In this document: in pieces, positions 9,740-19,753 of the stretch
Layout: the number at the start of each line of letters is the position of its first letter
How positions within the stretch are numbered: position 1 is the first letter of the stretch
Assembly (NCBI RefSeq): GCF_025273675.1
Contig: NZ_CP045809.1
Coordinates: 372,001 to 436,000 of the forward strand
DNA from: Gordonia pseudamarae
Lineage (GTDB): Bacteria > Actinomycetota > Actinomycetes > Mycobacteriales > Mycobacteriaceae
DNA length: 64,000 nt
Reading direction: 5' to 3'
The notes under the pieces: model-generated
Told to the model about the DNA's origin: nothing
Database searches by the model: none
Seen by the model: only the letters and a program-made list of their open reading frames with translations
Translations under genes and position numbers: made by a program

Positions 9740-10629
9740 CCGTCCTGCGACGGCCGGGTGTAGACGAACTCGGTGACTCTGCGCCCTTCACGTTCGGCAC
9801 GGCCCTCGAACTTGGTGGTCGGCCGGGTCAAGAGCAGGGGAGACTCGGTGGTGAGCGGGATGACATGTGGTCGGTCACGATCTTGCGTGGCGAGAATCTC
9901 GGCGATCCACACCGCGTAGTCGGCGTGGTCGGTCGCGATGTGCAGGACGCCACCGGGCCGCAATCGATCGGCTATCAGCTCGATAGTGCCCGATTGCAGG
10001 AACCTGCGCTTGTGATGCCGGGATTTCGGCCACGGATCGGGGAAGAACACCCGCACGCCGTCCAGGGTGCCGGGCCCGACGAGTTCGGTGAGCACCACCA
10101 TCGCGTCGCCACGGATCAGCCGCACATTGGTGAGCCCGCCCCGGTCGATCAGCCCGAGCAGCTGGGCCAGCCCCGGTTTGTAGACCTCGACGGCGATCAC
10201 GTTGACGTCGGGTTCGTCGGCGGCCATCGCGGCGGTGGAGACACCGGTGCCGCTGCCCACCTCCAGCACGGTGGGGGCCTGTCGGCCGAACAGCGCGGGC
10301 AGATCCAGGCGTGGTTGCGGGATGCGGTCACGTCCGATCTCCAGGTCCTGGCCGAGCTTCGGCCACAGCGTTTCCCAGTTGCGCTGCTGGCCGGAGGTCA
10401 GGGTGCCGCGCCGGAACCGGAAGCTGGTGACCCGGGGGAACAGCCGGCTCCGATCGGTGTCGTCCGACGGTCCGGTGTCCGCGTCGGTCGCCGGTCGGCC
10501 GGTGGTCGGCGTGTCGGTGGCCGGCTCGTCGGTGCTCGTCTCGTCGGGGGTCCGGTCGGTCGCCTCGGTGCCGGCCGCGCCGGGGTCCTGGTGCTGTTGC
10601 CCGGTCTGCTCGGGGTGCTGCTCGCTCAC
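9736..10629 (-). CDS. trmB: tRNA (guanine-N7-)-methyltransferase TrmB
   Basis: It uses S-adenosylmethionine to methylate G46 of tRNA variable loops. The SAM-binding motif VLEVGSGTGVS, the family signature FFPDPWPKSRHHKRR, the TDHADYA block and the C-terminal TKFEGRAEREG motif are all present. The first 65 or so residues are a Thr/Asp/Pro-rich disordered extension. I use GTG 10629 as start, which gives VSEQHPEQ; the frame extends 16 codons further upstream with unlikely residues. It is coupled to the downstream NYN gene by a 4-base overlap. Confidence 0.93.
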   Translation of the reverse strand: MSEQHPEQTGQQHQDPGAAGTEATDRTPDETSTDEPATDTPTTGRPATDADTGPSDDTDRSRLFPRVTSFRFRRGTLTSGQQRNWETLWPKLGQDLEIGRDRIPQPRLDLPALFGRQAPTVLEVGSGTGVSTAAMAADEPDVNVIAVEVYKPGLAQLLGLIDRGGLTNVRLIRGDAMVVLTELVGPGTLDGVRVFFPDPWPKSRHHKRRFLQSGTIELIADRLRPGGVLHIATDHADYAVWIAEILATQDRDRPHVIPLTTESPLLLTRPTTKFEGRAEREGRRVTEFVYTRPSQDG

Positions 10630-10763
10630 CCGGTTATCGTGCCAAGTTATCCACAGATGCGCCCGAGGGGGTGCCATAGGTCGGCGGATGCGGGTTACAT
10701 TCGACGTTCAGGGCGGCGGAATCCGGTGGCGGGCGGCACGCCGGGAGGCGATCGGGGGATTCG

Positions 10764-11642
10764 TTGCTTGAGCCCAGTGCACCGGACAGCGACGGCCGGC
10801 CGCGCACCCGTGCGTCCGCCCGGCCCGTCCCTACCTGCTTGGCCGACGCGATCGGGGCCCGGCATCGGGCACTGTCGACGGCGGTGACCGGACGGCCCGG
10901 ATCGGGGCGTTCGACGCTCGCGTCCGCCCTGCGGCAGGTCCTGTCGATCGAGGTGGGCGTGTCGCCCGGGCCCGCGGACGCCCTGCCGGACCTGTGGTGT
11001 CATACGCTGTCGGGACCGCCGCGCGCGGGCGACACGAGAATCATCGACGACCTGCCGGCCGAGCGCACGGTGGTTGTACTGACCAAGGCCGACGTGTACC
11101 GATCGGGCCCGGCCACCCACAAAGCCGGTGCCGACGACGCGGCCTGGCCGTTCGGCGCCGGGGCCGCATCGACGGCGGCCAGGTGCGCCCGCGCGCTGGG
11201 GCGCCCGGTGCTCGCGGTCTCGGGGTTGTGGGCGGTGGCCGCCCCGACATCGGCTCAGACCGGGTTGCTGGCCGCGCTCGCCGCGGCCGGTGAGGCGGTC
11301 CCCGACCTCGACGCCCGGTTCGCCGCTCCCACCGGTGTCGGCGGCGACGACGAGGGGCGGTTGCGGGCGGAACTGCTGCGCGTCATGGGTGGCGGGGGCG
11401 TGGAGCTGGTGCTGGGCGAACTCCGTGCGGGCGCGATCGGCCCCGACGCCGCCCAGGTCGCGCGACTCCTGCGGGGTGCGAGCGGGATCGGCGCCCTGCG
11501 GGCGCACATCGCTGCGTGCGCGGGGGCTGTCGCCGATGCCCGCACCGCCGAACTCGGTATGGCCGCGGACCGCATCGCCGCGGCCGGGGCCGAACGCGCC
11601 GCCGCCGAACAACTGCTCGCCGATCTTGGGCGGGGCCGGTGA
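10764..11642 (+). CDS. P-loop GTPase-like protein, first of a pair (Rv0209-like)
   Basis: A 292-residue Ala-rich protein with a Walker A site TGRPGSGRST at about residue 42 and a TKAD motif (VVVLTKADV, about residue 108), which matches the guanine-specificity motif of GTPases. The C-terminal third is helical and Ala/Arg-rich. The apparent start is TTG at 10764. The stop overlaps the start of the next gene as GTGA, and both genes precede pckG as in M. tuberculosis Rv0209-Rv0211. Function is unknown. The pairing of two P-loop proteins resembles dynamin-like or septum-associated GTPase pairs, but that is only an analogy. Confidence 0.7.
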   Translation: MLEPSAPDSDGRPRTRASARPVPTCLADAIGARHRALSTAVTGRPGSGRSTLASALRQVLSIEVGVSPGPADALPDLWCHTLSGPPRAGDTRIIDDLPAERTVVVLTKADVYRSGPATHKAGADDAAWPFGAGAASTAARCARALGRPVLAVSGLWAVAAPTSAQTGLLAALAAAGEAVPDLDARFAAPTGVGGDDEGRLRAELLRVMGGGGVELVLGELRAGAIGPDAAQVARLLRGASGIGALRAHIAACAGAVADARTAELGMAADRIAAAGAERAAAEQLLADLGRGR

Positions 11643-13177
11643 CCACCGTCCTCGACACGGCGACGATCCGTGAGATCAGGACGGTGACCGGCCGCGATGT
11701 GGCGACGGTGCCGGTGCCCGGGCGGGCCGTGGTGTTCGCCGGTGTCGGCGGTACCGGGGTGTCGAGCGTCATCGGTGCGTGCGCCCGGGTCGCCCCGGAC
11801 CTGGTCGTCGGTGACTGGGCGGACCGCGACCCCGGCGCACCCGATGCGGCGGCGGTGGCGGTACTGGTGGTGGACCCGTCCTCGTCGGTCGACGAGGAGG
11901 AGTCGGCACTGCTGGCCGAGCTGCGCCAGGAGATAGGCGTGGTGGCGCTGGTGTGCAACAAGATCGACGCCTACTGGGAGTGGCCCGACATGTTGCGCCG
12001 CATCCGGGCGGTACTCGACCCGGCGGGCCGACTGCCGCTGTTCGCGGTCGCCGCGCGCCGGGGCGACTCCGGGATCGCGGCGCTGACCGACTGGCTGACC
12101 TGCGTGGTGTCCGCTCCGGACGAGGTTCGGCACGGTCTGCGGCAGGCCGGCGTCGGGCTCGTCGAAGCCGACGCGGTGGGTGCCGTGCCGCTGGACGACG
12201 ACGCGGCACGCCTGTCCCGGGATCTGGTCGACCGGCGCCGGGTGATCCTGGCCGGCCGCGATCGTGGCCGCGCGGAACGGTACGCCGCGGTCCGCGTCGA
12301 ATTCGCGGCCGCACGGGCCGAGATCGTCGACGAACTCGATGCCGTGGTGCGCACGCTCTCCGCCGTGGCCGATGCCCGGTGCGACCGGCTCGGCCGACAC
12401 GAGGTGGCGCTGTACCGGACGTGGTTCGACGGCCTGCTCACCTCGGCCGCCGGCCACCTCGACCAGCTCTCAGCGTCCCGGTTGGCCGAGGCCGCGGCGG
12501 TCGGTCTGGCCGGAATCGGCGGGTTCGCCGGTGCCGGGCCCGCACCGGCGGCACATCCGGTCGTGATCGCACCGGCCGCGGCTGCCGGTCCTCGCCGGGG
12601 TGCCGAGGACGCACTGTTCGCGCTGCTCGGGGTGTCGACGGGGTTCGGGGTGGGCCGGGCGGTCGGAGCGGCCGCGTCGTCGATGGACGCCGCTCACGTA
12701 CCGGACCGGCTGCTGACCCCGGTCACGGTGCTGACCGGGCTCGCGATCGCGGTGTGGGTGATCGGTGTGCGGCGCACGTCCGCGACCCGTGCCCGGCTGC
12801 GGGCGGCGACCGCCGCCGCGATCGCCGAACTGCGCACCACAGGCGAACGGCTGGTGCTCTCGCGGTCGTCATCGACGGAGATCGAGGTCACCGGCCAGAT
12901 CGGGCGGTACCACGATCGGCTCGGCCGGGACACGGGCCGGCAGGTGGCCGCCATCGACGCGGATCTGGCCCGGCACCGCGACCGGGTCTCCGGGCCGCGG
13001 GCGGCCGTGCGCGCCGCCGCCCGCGAACTCGGTGACCGGCTGGCGGTGCTGACCGACCCGGATCCCCCGGCACCCGATCGCGGCCCGCCGCGCCGCGATC
13101 ACCCGGAACCGGGCGGTGGGCACCCCGCACCGGAACCCGGGACGTCAGTGCGAACCGAAGCGGAAGGAAGCAGGTGA
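11639..13177 (+). CDS. P-loop GTPase-like membrane-associated protein, second of a pair (Rv0210-like)
   Basis: A 512-residue protein with a Walker A-like FAGVGGTGVSS site near residue 34 and an NKID motif near residue 113 (VALVCNKIDAYWEW), so GTP binding is likely. A long helical middle region is followed by hydrophobic stretches around residues 315-385 (LAGIGGFAGAG, LTGLAIAVWVIGV) that may insert in the membrane, then a coiled, Arg-rich region and a Pro-rich tail. The start GTG 11639 overlaps the stop of the preceding gene. The domain order (G domain, helices, membrane patch, helices) recalls bacterial dynamin-like proteins. This is inference. Confidence 0.7.
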   Translation: MTTVLDTATIREIRTVTGRDVATVPVPGRAVVFAGVGGTGVSSVIGACARVAPDLVVGDWADRDPGAPDAAAVAVLVVDPSSSVDEEESALLAELRQEIGVVALVCNKIDAYWEWPDMLRRIRAVLDPAGRLPLFAVAARRGDSGIAALTDWLTCVVSAPDEVRHGLRQAGVGLVEADAVGAVPLDDDAARLSRDLVDRRRVILAGRDRGRAERYAAVRVEFAAARAEIVDELDAVVRTLSAVADARCDRLGRHEVALYRTWFDGLLTSAAGHLDQLSASRLAEAAAVGLAGIGGFAGAGPAPAAHPVVIAPAAAAGPRRGAEDALFALLGVSTGFGVGRAVGAAASSMDAAHVPDRLLTPVTVLTGLAIAVWVIGVRRTSATRARLRAATAAAIAELRTTGERLVLSRSSSTEIEVTGQIGRYHDRLGRDTGRQVAAIDADLARHRDRVSGPRAAVRAAARELGDRLAVLTDPDPPAPDRGPPRRDHPEPGGGHPAPEPGTSVRTEAEGSR

Positions 13178-13554
13178 TGGGTGTGGACGAGGACATGTTC
13201 GGCGGCGCCGACGAGTACGGGGCAGGTGGCGGACAACCGGTCGGCGGGCATTCACCCACCCCCGACGGTCCGTTCGCGGATCCCTCCGGTACCGGCCCGG
13301 CCGGTCACCTGTGGGTGTCGCAGGGCCCGGACGTGTGGGATCTGGGTCCGGCCGACCTGGACACCGATGCCGACGGTATCGCCGACTCGCTGACCAGGCC
13401 GGGACCGGACGGGATGGCGGTATACACCGACTCCGATGCCGACGGCCGGGTGGACCTGATCACCGAGGTCGGCCGCGACGGCAGCTACACGACGCAGCGT
13501 CTGGACACCGGCAGCGGTACGTGGCGGTCCACCGACACCGGACGGCTGGCCTGA
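13177..13554 (+). CDS. DUF6802-like small acidic protein
   Basis: A 125-residue protein with a Gly/Pro-rich N-terminus. Its C-terminal half carries two Asp-rich loops, [11 protein letters not shown] and DSDADGRVD, resembling thrombospondin type-3/calcium-binding loops. No signal peptide is seen. ATG 13177 overlaps the stop of the previous gene and has GGAAGGAAG about 7 bases upstream; GTG 13174 is an equivalent start. It is likely co-transcribed with the two GTPase-like genes. Function is unknown; metal binding is inferred from the loops. Confidence 0.65.
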   Translation: MGVDEDMFGGADEYGAGGGQPVGGHSPTPDGPFADPSGTGPAGHLWVSQGPDVWDLGPADLDTDADGIADSLTRPGPDGMAVYTDSDADGRVDLITEVGRDGSYTTQRLDTGSGTWRSTDTGRLA

Positions 13555-13699
13555 CGTCGCGGCGACCGCCGGCGCGAATGCGGACAATCTCACTCGGGGG
13601 CGGCTACCTAACGAGCGCTCGGTGCCGGTACCCTTGGGCAAACGCCGCAATGCAGGTGACGGCTTTACCGAGGGTCGGCACCATTCACGAGGAGACCTC

Positions 13700-15529
13700 A
13701 TGACGTCAGCCACAATTCCTGGCCTGGATCCGAGTAGCGCCCCCACCAAGCACGCCGCACTCCTCGCGTGGGTAGCCGAGATCGCCGAACTCACCCAGCC
13801 CGACGCCGTCGTCTGGTCAGATGGCAGCGATGACGAGTGGAATCGGCTCACCGGGCAACTCGTCGCGGCCGGCACCCTGACCAAGTTGAACGAGGAGCGC
13901 AAGCCCAACTCGTTCCTGGCCAACTCCGATCCCGCCGACGTCGCCCGCGTCGAATCGCGCACCTACATCTGTTCCGAGAAGGAAGAGGACGCCGGCCCCA
14001 CCAACAACTGGGTCGATCCGGCCCAGATGCGCGAGACCATGACCGGCCTCTACCGCGGCAGCATGCGCGGCCGCACGATGTTCGTGATCCCGTTCTGCAT
14101 GGGCCCGCTCGGCTCCGACGATCCCAAACTCGGTGTTGAGATCACCGACTCGGAGTACGTCGTCCTGTCGATGCGGATCATGACCCGCGTCGGCACCCCG
14201 GTTCTCGAGCTGCTCGGCGAGGACGGCTTCTTCGTCAAGTGCCTGCACTCGGTGGGTGCGCCGCTGGAAGCGGGGCAGGCCGATGTGGCGTGGCCGTGCA
14301 ACCCTGACAAGTACATCACCCAGTTCCCCGAGTCCCGTGAGATCTGGTCGTACGGCTCGGGCTACGGCGGCAATGCGCTGCTGGGCAAAAAGTGCTACGC
14401 GCTGCGCATCGCGTCGGTGCTCGCGCACGACGAGGGCTGGCTGGCCGAGCACATGCTGATCCTCAAGCTCACCAGCCCCCAGAACAAGGTCTACTACGTG
14501 GCGGCGGCTTTCCCGAGCGCCTGTGGTAAGACCAACCTCGCGATGATCCAGCCCACCATCCCCGGCTGGAAGGCGGAGACGGTCGGCGACGATATCGCCT
14601 GGATGCGGTTCGGTGAGGACGGTCGCCTGTACGCGATCAACCCCGAGTTCGGTTTCTTCGGTGTCGCTCCCGGTACCAGCGCCGACTCCAACCCGAACGC
14701 GATGCACACCATCGATCACGGCAACACCCTGTACACCAATGTCGCGCTGACCGACGACGGTGACGTGTGGTGGGAGGGCATCGGCGGCGAGAAGCCGGCC
14801 CATCTGACCGACTGGAAGGGCAACGACTGGACGCCCGAGTCCGACTCGCCGGCCGCGCACCCCAACTCGCGGTACTGCACACCGCTGACCCAGTGCCCGT
14901 CACTGGCGGCGGAGTGGGACGATCCGCAGGGCGTGCCGATTTCGGCGATCCTGTTCGGTGGCCGTCGCAAGACCACGGTTCCGCTGGTCACCGAGGCCCG
15001 CGACTGGCAGCACGGCGTATTCATGGGTGCGACCGTCGGTTCCGAGCAGACCGCCGCCGCCGAGGGCAATGTGGGCACCGTCCGCCGCGACCCGATGGCC
15101 ATGCTGCCGTTCATGGGCTACCACGTCGGCGACTACCTGTCGCACTGGATCGACCTCGGCAAGAACGCCGATGCCGCCAAGCTGCCCAAGATCTTCTATG
15201 TCAACTGGTTCCGTCGCGGTGACGACGGCCGTTTCCTGTGGCCCGGCTTCGGGGAGAACAGCCGCGTCCTGGAGTGGATCATCGGCCGCATCGAGGGCGA
15301 GGTCGCCGGTGAGCAGACGCCGATCGGCATCGTCGCCAAGCCCGAGGAGTTCAACCTCGACGGTCTCGACGTCGAGGAGCGGGATCTGGCCGAGGCGCTG
15401 GCCGTCAACTCCGAGGAGTGGCAGCAGGAGCTTCCGCTGATCGACGAGCTGTTCGACTTCGTCGGTGACAAACTGCCGTCGTCGTTGCGTGACGAGCTCG
15501 ACGCGCTGCGTGAGCGACTGGGCGCCTAG
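13700..15529 (+). CDS. pckG: Phosphoenolpyruvate carboxykinase (GTP)
   Basis: A 609-residue enzyme converting oxaloacetate and GTP to phosphoenolpyruvate, GDP and CO2, the first step of gluconeogenesis from TCA intermediates. The GTP-class signature [12 protein letters not shown] (P-loop with its reactive Cys) is near residue 280. Other conserved blocks are [55 protein letters not shown] and [22 protein letters not shown] 13700 is preceded by GAGGAG. It is a separate unit from the genes before it (145-bp gap) and is followed by a hairpin terminator. The same window encodes isocitrate lyase and its regulator RamB, so this chromosome region is rich in acetate/fatty-acid growth genes. Confidence 0.97.
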   Translation: MTSATIPGLDPSSAPTKHAALLAWVAEIAELTQPDAVVWSDGSDDEWNRLTGQLVAAGTLTKLNEERKPNSFLANSDPADVARVESRTYICSEKEEDAGPTNNWVDPAQMRETMTGLYRGSMRGRTMFVIPFCMGPLGSDDPKLGVEITDSEYVVLSMRIMTRVGTPVLELLGEDGFFVKCLHSVGAPLEAGQADVAWPCNPDKYITQFPESREIWSYGSGYGGNALLGKKCYALRIASVLAHDEGWLAEHMLILKLTSPQNKVYYVAAAFPSACGKTNLAMIQPTIPGWKAETVGDDIAWMRFGEDGRLYAINPEFGFFGVAPGTSADSNPNAMHTIDHGNTLYTNVALTDDGDVWWEGIGGEKPAHLTDWKGNDWTPESDSPAAHPNSRYCTPLTQCPSLAAEWDDPQGVPISAILFGGRRKTTVPLVTEARDWQHGVFMGATVGSEQTAAAEGNVGTVRRDPMAMLPFMGYHVGDYLSHWIDLGKNADAAKLPKIFYVNWFRRGDDGRFLWPGFGENSRVLEWIIGRIEGEVAGEQTPIGIVAKPEEFNLDGLDVEERDLAEALAVNSEEWQQELPLIDELFDFVGDKLPSSLRDELDALRERLGA

Positions 15530-15542
15530 ACACACACTCATC

Positions 15543-15578
15543 ACAACAGGGCTGTGACTTCGGTCGCGGCCCTGTTGT
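15543..15578 (+). terminator. Hairpin downstream of pckG
   Basis: A perfect 10-bp inverted repeat, ACAACAGGGC (15543-15552) and GCCCTGTTGT (15569-15578), with a 16-nt loop. It lies 14 bases after the pckG stop. Confidence 0.75.
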
Positions 15579-15685
15579 CGGTTCTCCCGGTTTTCGGCGA
15601 TCGGTCTCGGGCGTGCGCCACCTCAGGGTCGATATCAGGGACTGACCGGATAGCCGCCGCCGCGCAAATTTGGAAGGCTGTACCC

Positions 15686-16495
15686 ATGACGCACAGTAGA
15701 GGTGGAACCGGGCACCATCAGGTGGCGGCGGTCGCGGGCAATCTCACCAAGACCTATGGCTCCGGCGACACCGAGGTGGCGGCGTTGCGCGGGGTGTCGG
15801 TGGCTTTCGGTGCCGGGGAGTTCACGGCCATCATGGGGCCGTCGGGTTCGGGCAAATCGACTCTCATGCATTGCCTCGCCGGGCTGGATGTGGCGACCTC
15901 GGGCAGTGTCCGCATCGGCGAGGTGGAGCTGACCGGGTTGTCGGACAAGGCGATGACCACGTTGCGCCGCGATCGGATCGGTTTCGTATTCCAGGCGTTC
16001 AACCTGGTGCCGACCCTGACGGCGGCCGAGAACATCACGTTGCCGCTCGACATCGCCGGCCGCGACGTCGATCAGGCGTGGTTCGACACGGTGGTCGGCC
16101 GGCTCGGCCTGACCGATCGGCTCTCGCATCGGCCCGCGGAACTGTCGGGCGGGCAGCAGCAGCGGGTGGCCTGTGCCCGGGCGCTGGTGGGGCGCCCCGA
16201 CATCATCTTCGGCGATGAGCCGACCGGCAATCTCGACTCCCGTTCGTCGGGGGAGGTGCTAGACATTCTGCGGGCGGCCACCGACGAGTTCGGGCAGACG
16301 GTGGTCATCGTCACCCACGATCCGCGGGCCGCGGCGTACGCCGACCGGGTGGTGTTCCTCGCCGACGGACAGATCGTGCGCGAGTTGCACCGGCCGTCGG
16401 CCGACGATGTGTTCGAGGTGATGCGGAACCTGGACGGCGCCGTTGTCGGCGGACCTGGAACAGTCGGTGGCACAGACCCTTCCGTGGTCGTCTGA
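15686..16495 (+). CDS. ABC transporter ATP-binding protein (MacB/LolD type)
   Basis: A 269-residue ATPase with Walker A MGPSGSGKST, Q-loop VFQAFNLVPTLTA, signature LSGGQQQRVACARAL, Walker B IIFGDEPTGNLD and an H-loop in IVTHDPRAA. Together with the FtsX-like permease encoded 1 base later, it forms a MacB-type mechanotransmission ABC system. Such systems move lipoproteins or drugs, or control cell-wall hydrolases; the substrate cannot be read here. ATG 15686 has GGAAGG 8 bases upstream. Confidence 0.9.
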   Translation: MTHSRGGTGHHQVAAVAGNLTKTYGSGDTEVAALRGVSVAFGAGEFTAIMGPSGSGKSTLMHCLAGLDVATSGSVRIGEVELTGLSDKAMTTLRRDRIGFVFQAFNLVPTLTAAENITLPLDIAGRDVDQAWFDTVVGRLGLTDRLSHRPAELSGGQQQRVACARALVGRPDIIFGDEPTGNLDSRSSGEVLDILRAATDEFGQTVVIVTHDPRAAAYADRVVFLADGQIVRELHRPSADDVFEVMRNLDGAVVGGPGTVGGTDPSVVV

Positions 16496-16496
16496 G

Positions 16497-19055
16497 ATGT
16501 CGCGTTCGGTGATGCGGCGGGTGTCGCTGCGCAATCTCGCCGCGCACAAGCTGCGGCTGGTGCTGACGGTCTTCTCGATCATGCTCGGCACGTCGTTCGT
16601 GGCCGGGTCGATGGTGTTCACGGCGTCGATCTCCAACGCCTTCAACAGCCTTTTCGACAATGTCGCGCCGGGGGTGTCGGCGGAGGTGTCACCTTCCGCC
16701 GACAGCGCCGGAGAGGGCGTCGAGGACAGCGTCGTCGCCGAATTGCGTTCCCGGAAGGGCGAGCTCGGCATAGATCGGCTGGTCACCGACTACAGCGCGA
16801 TGGTCACCGTCGCCGGTGCCGATGGCAAGGCCATTTCCACCGGCGGTGCCCCGAGCACCGGTTCGGCGTTCATCCCGGCCGACGAGGCGCTCGCCCCCGA
16901 TGCCACCACCGTGCTGCCCGGTGGCCGGGCGCCGAAGGGCAAGGGCGAGATCGCAATCAACGCCTCGGCTGCTGAGAAGAACGGTCTCAAGGTTGGATCC
17001 GAGACCAAAGTCATTGTGGGTCAAGGATCTTCCAAGCCGATGACTGTCACCGTGGTGGCTCTGCTCGATCAGCCGGGTGCGACGAGCGGCTTTGTGAACG
17101 TGCAGTTCGAGGCCGCGGTGGCCCGCCAGCTGATGTCCGACGGAGCCTCCGTGGGGCTGATCGACATGCGTGCTGTCGACGGGGTGTCGCCCGAGCAGTT
17201 GCGTGACCGGGTGGCGGCGATCGTGGACCCCGAACGGTACGAGGTGCGTACCGGGGATCAGGTCCGGGACGACGCCAAGAGCACGTTCACCGACTTCCTC
17301 AACATCTTTCAGGCGGTCCTGCTGGCGTTCGCGGCCATCGGTCTGGTGGTGGGCACCTTCATCATCTACAACACCTTCTCGATGATCGTCGCGCAACGCA
17401 ACAAAGAACTGGCGTTGCTGCGCGCCGTGGGCGCGAGCAAGCAGCAGGTCTCCCGGTCGGTGCTGTTCGAGGCGTTCATCGTCGGTGTCGTCGGTGGTGC
17501 GGTCGGACTGGTGATCGGTATCGGCCTGGCCGCGCTGCTCAAGATGCTGGCCAACTCGGGTACCGGTCTGCCCGAGGGGCCCCTGACAGTCACCCCGGCG
17601 GCCGTGCTGGCCGCGTTGTTCGTCGGCATCGTGGTCACGATGATCAGTGCCTGGGTGCCCGCCTCGCGCGCGTCGCGGGTGGCGCCGGTCGAGGCGATGC
17701 GGGCGAGTACGGCCGAGGACGGCTCGAACCTGCGGCGCCGGACGCTCGTCGGCGCCGGGTTCGGCGTGCTCGCGCTCGGACTCATCATCGGCGGCGCGAC
17801 CCACGTCGGTGTGGGCCCGGCGGTGGCCGTCGGCATCGGTGCCGGATTCGCGATCCTCGCCGCGGTCCTGGGCGGTCCGGCCCTGGCGCAGCCGTTCGTC
17901 GGCGGCCTGGGCCGTGTCCTGGGGGCGCCGTTCGGCAAGATCGGCAGTCTCGCGCGGACCAATGCGGTGCGCAACCCGCGGCGCACCTCGGCCACCGCGT
18001 TCGCACTGACGCTGGGGCTGCTGCTGGTATCGATCATCGGCATCCTGGGCGCCTCCTTCAAGGGCACCGCGGACGAGGCCGTCGACACCGGGATCGGCGC
18101 GGAGTTCATCATCAGCGACACCAACCAGCAGGCGCTGCCCACCTCCATCGTCGACGCGGTCGCCGGCACCGACGGCGTCGGCAGCATGGTGGCCTTCGGG
18201 GTGGTGCAGGCCAGGTACGACGGCTCGTTCATGACCGGGCAGGCCGCGGTCGGCGACGGTCTGGGCGATCTGCTGCGTCTGGAGATGCTCGACGGCGCCT
18301 CGGCGGAGGTGCCCGCCGACGGACTGCTGGTGACCGAGGCCTTCGCCAGTAAGAAGAACTGGCATCGCGGCGACAAGCTCACCTTCACCACGATCGGGGG
18401 CAAGGACGTCGAGGTCACCGTTGCCGGCGTCTTCAAGGACACCCCGCTCGTCCAGCCGTGGATCATGGGCGCCGAGGCCTACCGCGATCTGGTGCCGCGA
18501 TCGTTGCGGATGACCACCTTCGTCCTGGTCAGCCCGGCGCCCGGCGTGACATCCGACGAGTTGCGCGAACGCCTGGACACGGCGACCGCCGACTTCCTGA
18601 CGGTGCAGATCCAGGACCCGGAGGAGTTCAAGGGCACCATCGCGGGCGTGATCGACCAGATGCTCGCCGTGTTGTACGCGATGCTCGGGCTGGCACTGGC
18701 CATCGCGATCCTCGGCATTGTCAATACGCTCGCGCTCTCGGTGGTCGAGCGTAAACGTGAGATCGGCACGTTGCGGGCGATCGGCATGCTGCGCGCCCAG
18801 GTGCGCCGCAGTATCTATCTGGAGTCGGTGCTGATCGCCGTCTTCGGTGCGGTGCTCGGTGTGTGCATCGGTTCGGTGCTCGGTTGGGCATTGACCAGGA
18901 CGCTGGCCAAGTGGGGCCTGGGCGACCCGGTGATGCCCTGGTCGCTGATCGGCGGCACGGTGCTGGCCGCGTTCGTCGTCGGTATTCTCGCGGCGCTGTG
19001 GCCCGCGGTACGGGCCGCCCGGACCAAGCCGCTTGAGGCTATCGCCGACCTCTGA
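16497..19055 (+). CDS. FtsX/MacB-like ABC transporter permease
   Basis: An 852-residue permease with two FtsX modules. After an N-terminal helix (HKLRLVLTVFSIMLGTSFVAGSM) there is an extracytoplasmic domain to about residue 255. Three membrane helices with the ERNKELALLRAVGAS-type coupling loop (here QRNKELALLRAVGASKQQV) follow, then two further helices. A second extracytoplasmic domain and a final three-helix module contain ERKREIGTLRAIGMLRAQV. It starts at ATG 16497 immediately after the ATPase stop and is clearly co-expressed. A very long antisense open frame over this gene is a codon-bias artefact. Confidence 0.9.
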   Translation: MSRSVMRRVSLRNLAAHKLRLVLTVFSIMLGTSFVAGSMVFTASISNAFNSLFDNVAPGVSAEVSPSADSAGEGVEDSVVAELRSRKGELGIDRLVTDYSAMVTVAGADGKAISTGGAPSTGSAFIPADEALAPDATTVLPGGRAPKGKGEIAINASAAEKNGLKVGSETKVIVGQGSSKPMTVTVVALLDQPGATSGFVNVQFEAAVARQLMSDGASVGLIDMRAVDGVSPEQLRDRVAAIVDPERYEVRTGDQVRDDAKSTFTDFLNIFQAVLLAFAAIGLVVGTFIIYNTFSMIVAQRNKELALLRAVGASKQQVSRSVLFEAFIVGVVGGAVGLVIGIGLAALLKMLANSGTGLPEGPLTVTPAAVLAALFVGIVVTMISAWVPASRASRVAPVEAMRASTAEDGSNLRRRTLVGAGFGVLALGLIIGGATHVGVGPAVAVGIGAGFAILAAVLGGPALAQPFVGGLGRVLGAPFGKIGSLARTNAVRNPRRTSATAFALTLGLLLVSIIGILGASFKGTADEAVDTGIGAEFIISDTNQQALPTSIVDAVAGTDGVGSMVAFGVVQARYDGSFMTGQAAVGDGLGDLLRLEMLDGASAEVPADGLLVTEAFASKKNWHRGDKLTFTTIGGKDVEVTVAGVFKDTPLVQPWIMGAEAYRDLVPRSLRMTTFVLVSPAPGVTSDELRERLDTATADFLTVQIQDPEEFKGTIAGVIDQMLAVLYAMLGLALAIAILGIVNTLALSVVERKREIGTLRAIGMLRAQVRRSIYLESVLIAVFGAVLGVCIGSVLGWALTRTLAKWGLGDPVMPWSLIGGTVLAAFVVGILAALWPAVRAARTKPLEAIADL

Positions 19056-19144
19056 CGGGGAAGATTGGGTCACGTGACCAGAATCGCCGCGGCAAAGTCG
19101 TGTTTTCGGCTGTTATCGGTGGTCGGCACGGTAGGTTCGGGTGT

Positions 19145-19585
19145 ATGACTGTCTCCGTAAGAACAGAATTCGACGTCGACGCCCCGCCGTCGCTGATCAT
19201 GGAAATCCTGCTCGACATCGACTCGTTGCCGCAGTGGTCCGAGGCGCACAAGTCGGCCGAGGTCCTTTCCTCGCACCCGGACGGCACCCCAGATCGGGTG
19301 CATTGCGTCGTGGGCCTGATGGGCATCTCCGATGAGCAGACGCTGACATACACCTGGACCGACACCTCGTGTACCTGGGATCTGATCGAGGGCAAGCAGT
19401 TGAGCCTGCAGCACGGCGCGTACCGGCTCACGCCCACCGACTCAGGCACCCGCGTCGAGTTCGAGCTGGAGGTCGACCTGAAGATCAAGCTGCCCGGTCT
19501 GATCGTCAAGCGTGGCCAGAAAGCGGCCGTCGAAACCGCCAAGAAGGGGCTGATCGCCGAGGCCAGGCGCCGCTCGGCGAGCTGA
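19145..19585 (+). CDS. SRPBCC (START-like/polyketide-cyclase fold) family protein
   Basis: A 146-residue protein. The N-terminal FDVDAPPSLIMEILLDIDSLPQW motif is characteristic of SRPBCC lipid/ligand-binding proteins of mycolic-acid bacteria, and the fold ends in a C-terminal helix (LIVKRGQKAAVETAKKGLIAEA). No catalytic residues are recognisable. It probably binds a hydrophobic ligand. It stands alone, 90 bp after the ABC permease. Confidence 0.8.
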   Translation: MTVSVRTEFDVDAPPSLIMEILLDIDSLPQWSEAHKSAEVLSSHPDGTPDRVHCVVGLMGISDEQTLTYTWTDTSCTWDLIEGKQLSLQHGAYRLTPTDSGTRVEFELEVDLKIKLPGLIVKRGQKAAVETAKKGLIAEARRRSAS

Positions 19586-19753
19586 CCTCTTCGCAGCTGT
19601 CCGCCTTCAACCTCGTCGATCGGCCTGTGCGGAGGGGCTCGCACCGGGTCCGGAACGTTTTTTCGTGGTGTCTATCACGTGACGGACGTCCACGTCGTCT
19701 ACGGTATAGGCACCGTGACGCCGTGGACGTCCGTTGTTTCTTTGAGGAGGCCG

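Noticed and set aside
16689..19073. 794-codon open frame antisense to the ABC permease
   Set aside because: Its His/Asp/Gly/Arg-rich composition is a mirror of GC-rich codons of the real gene on the plus strand, which has clear FtsX motifs.
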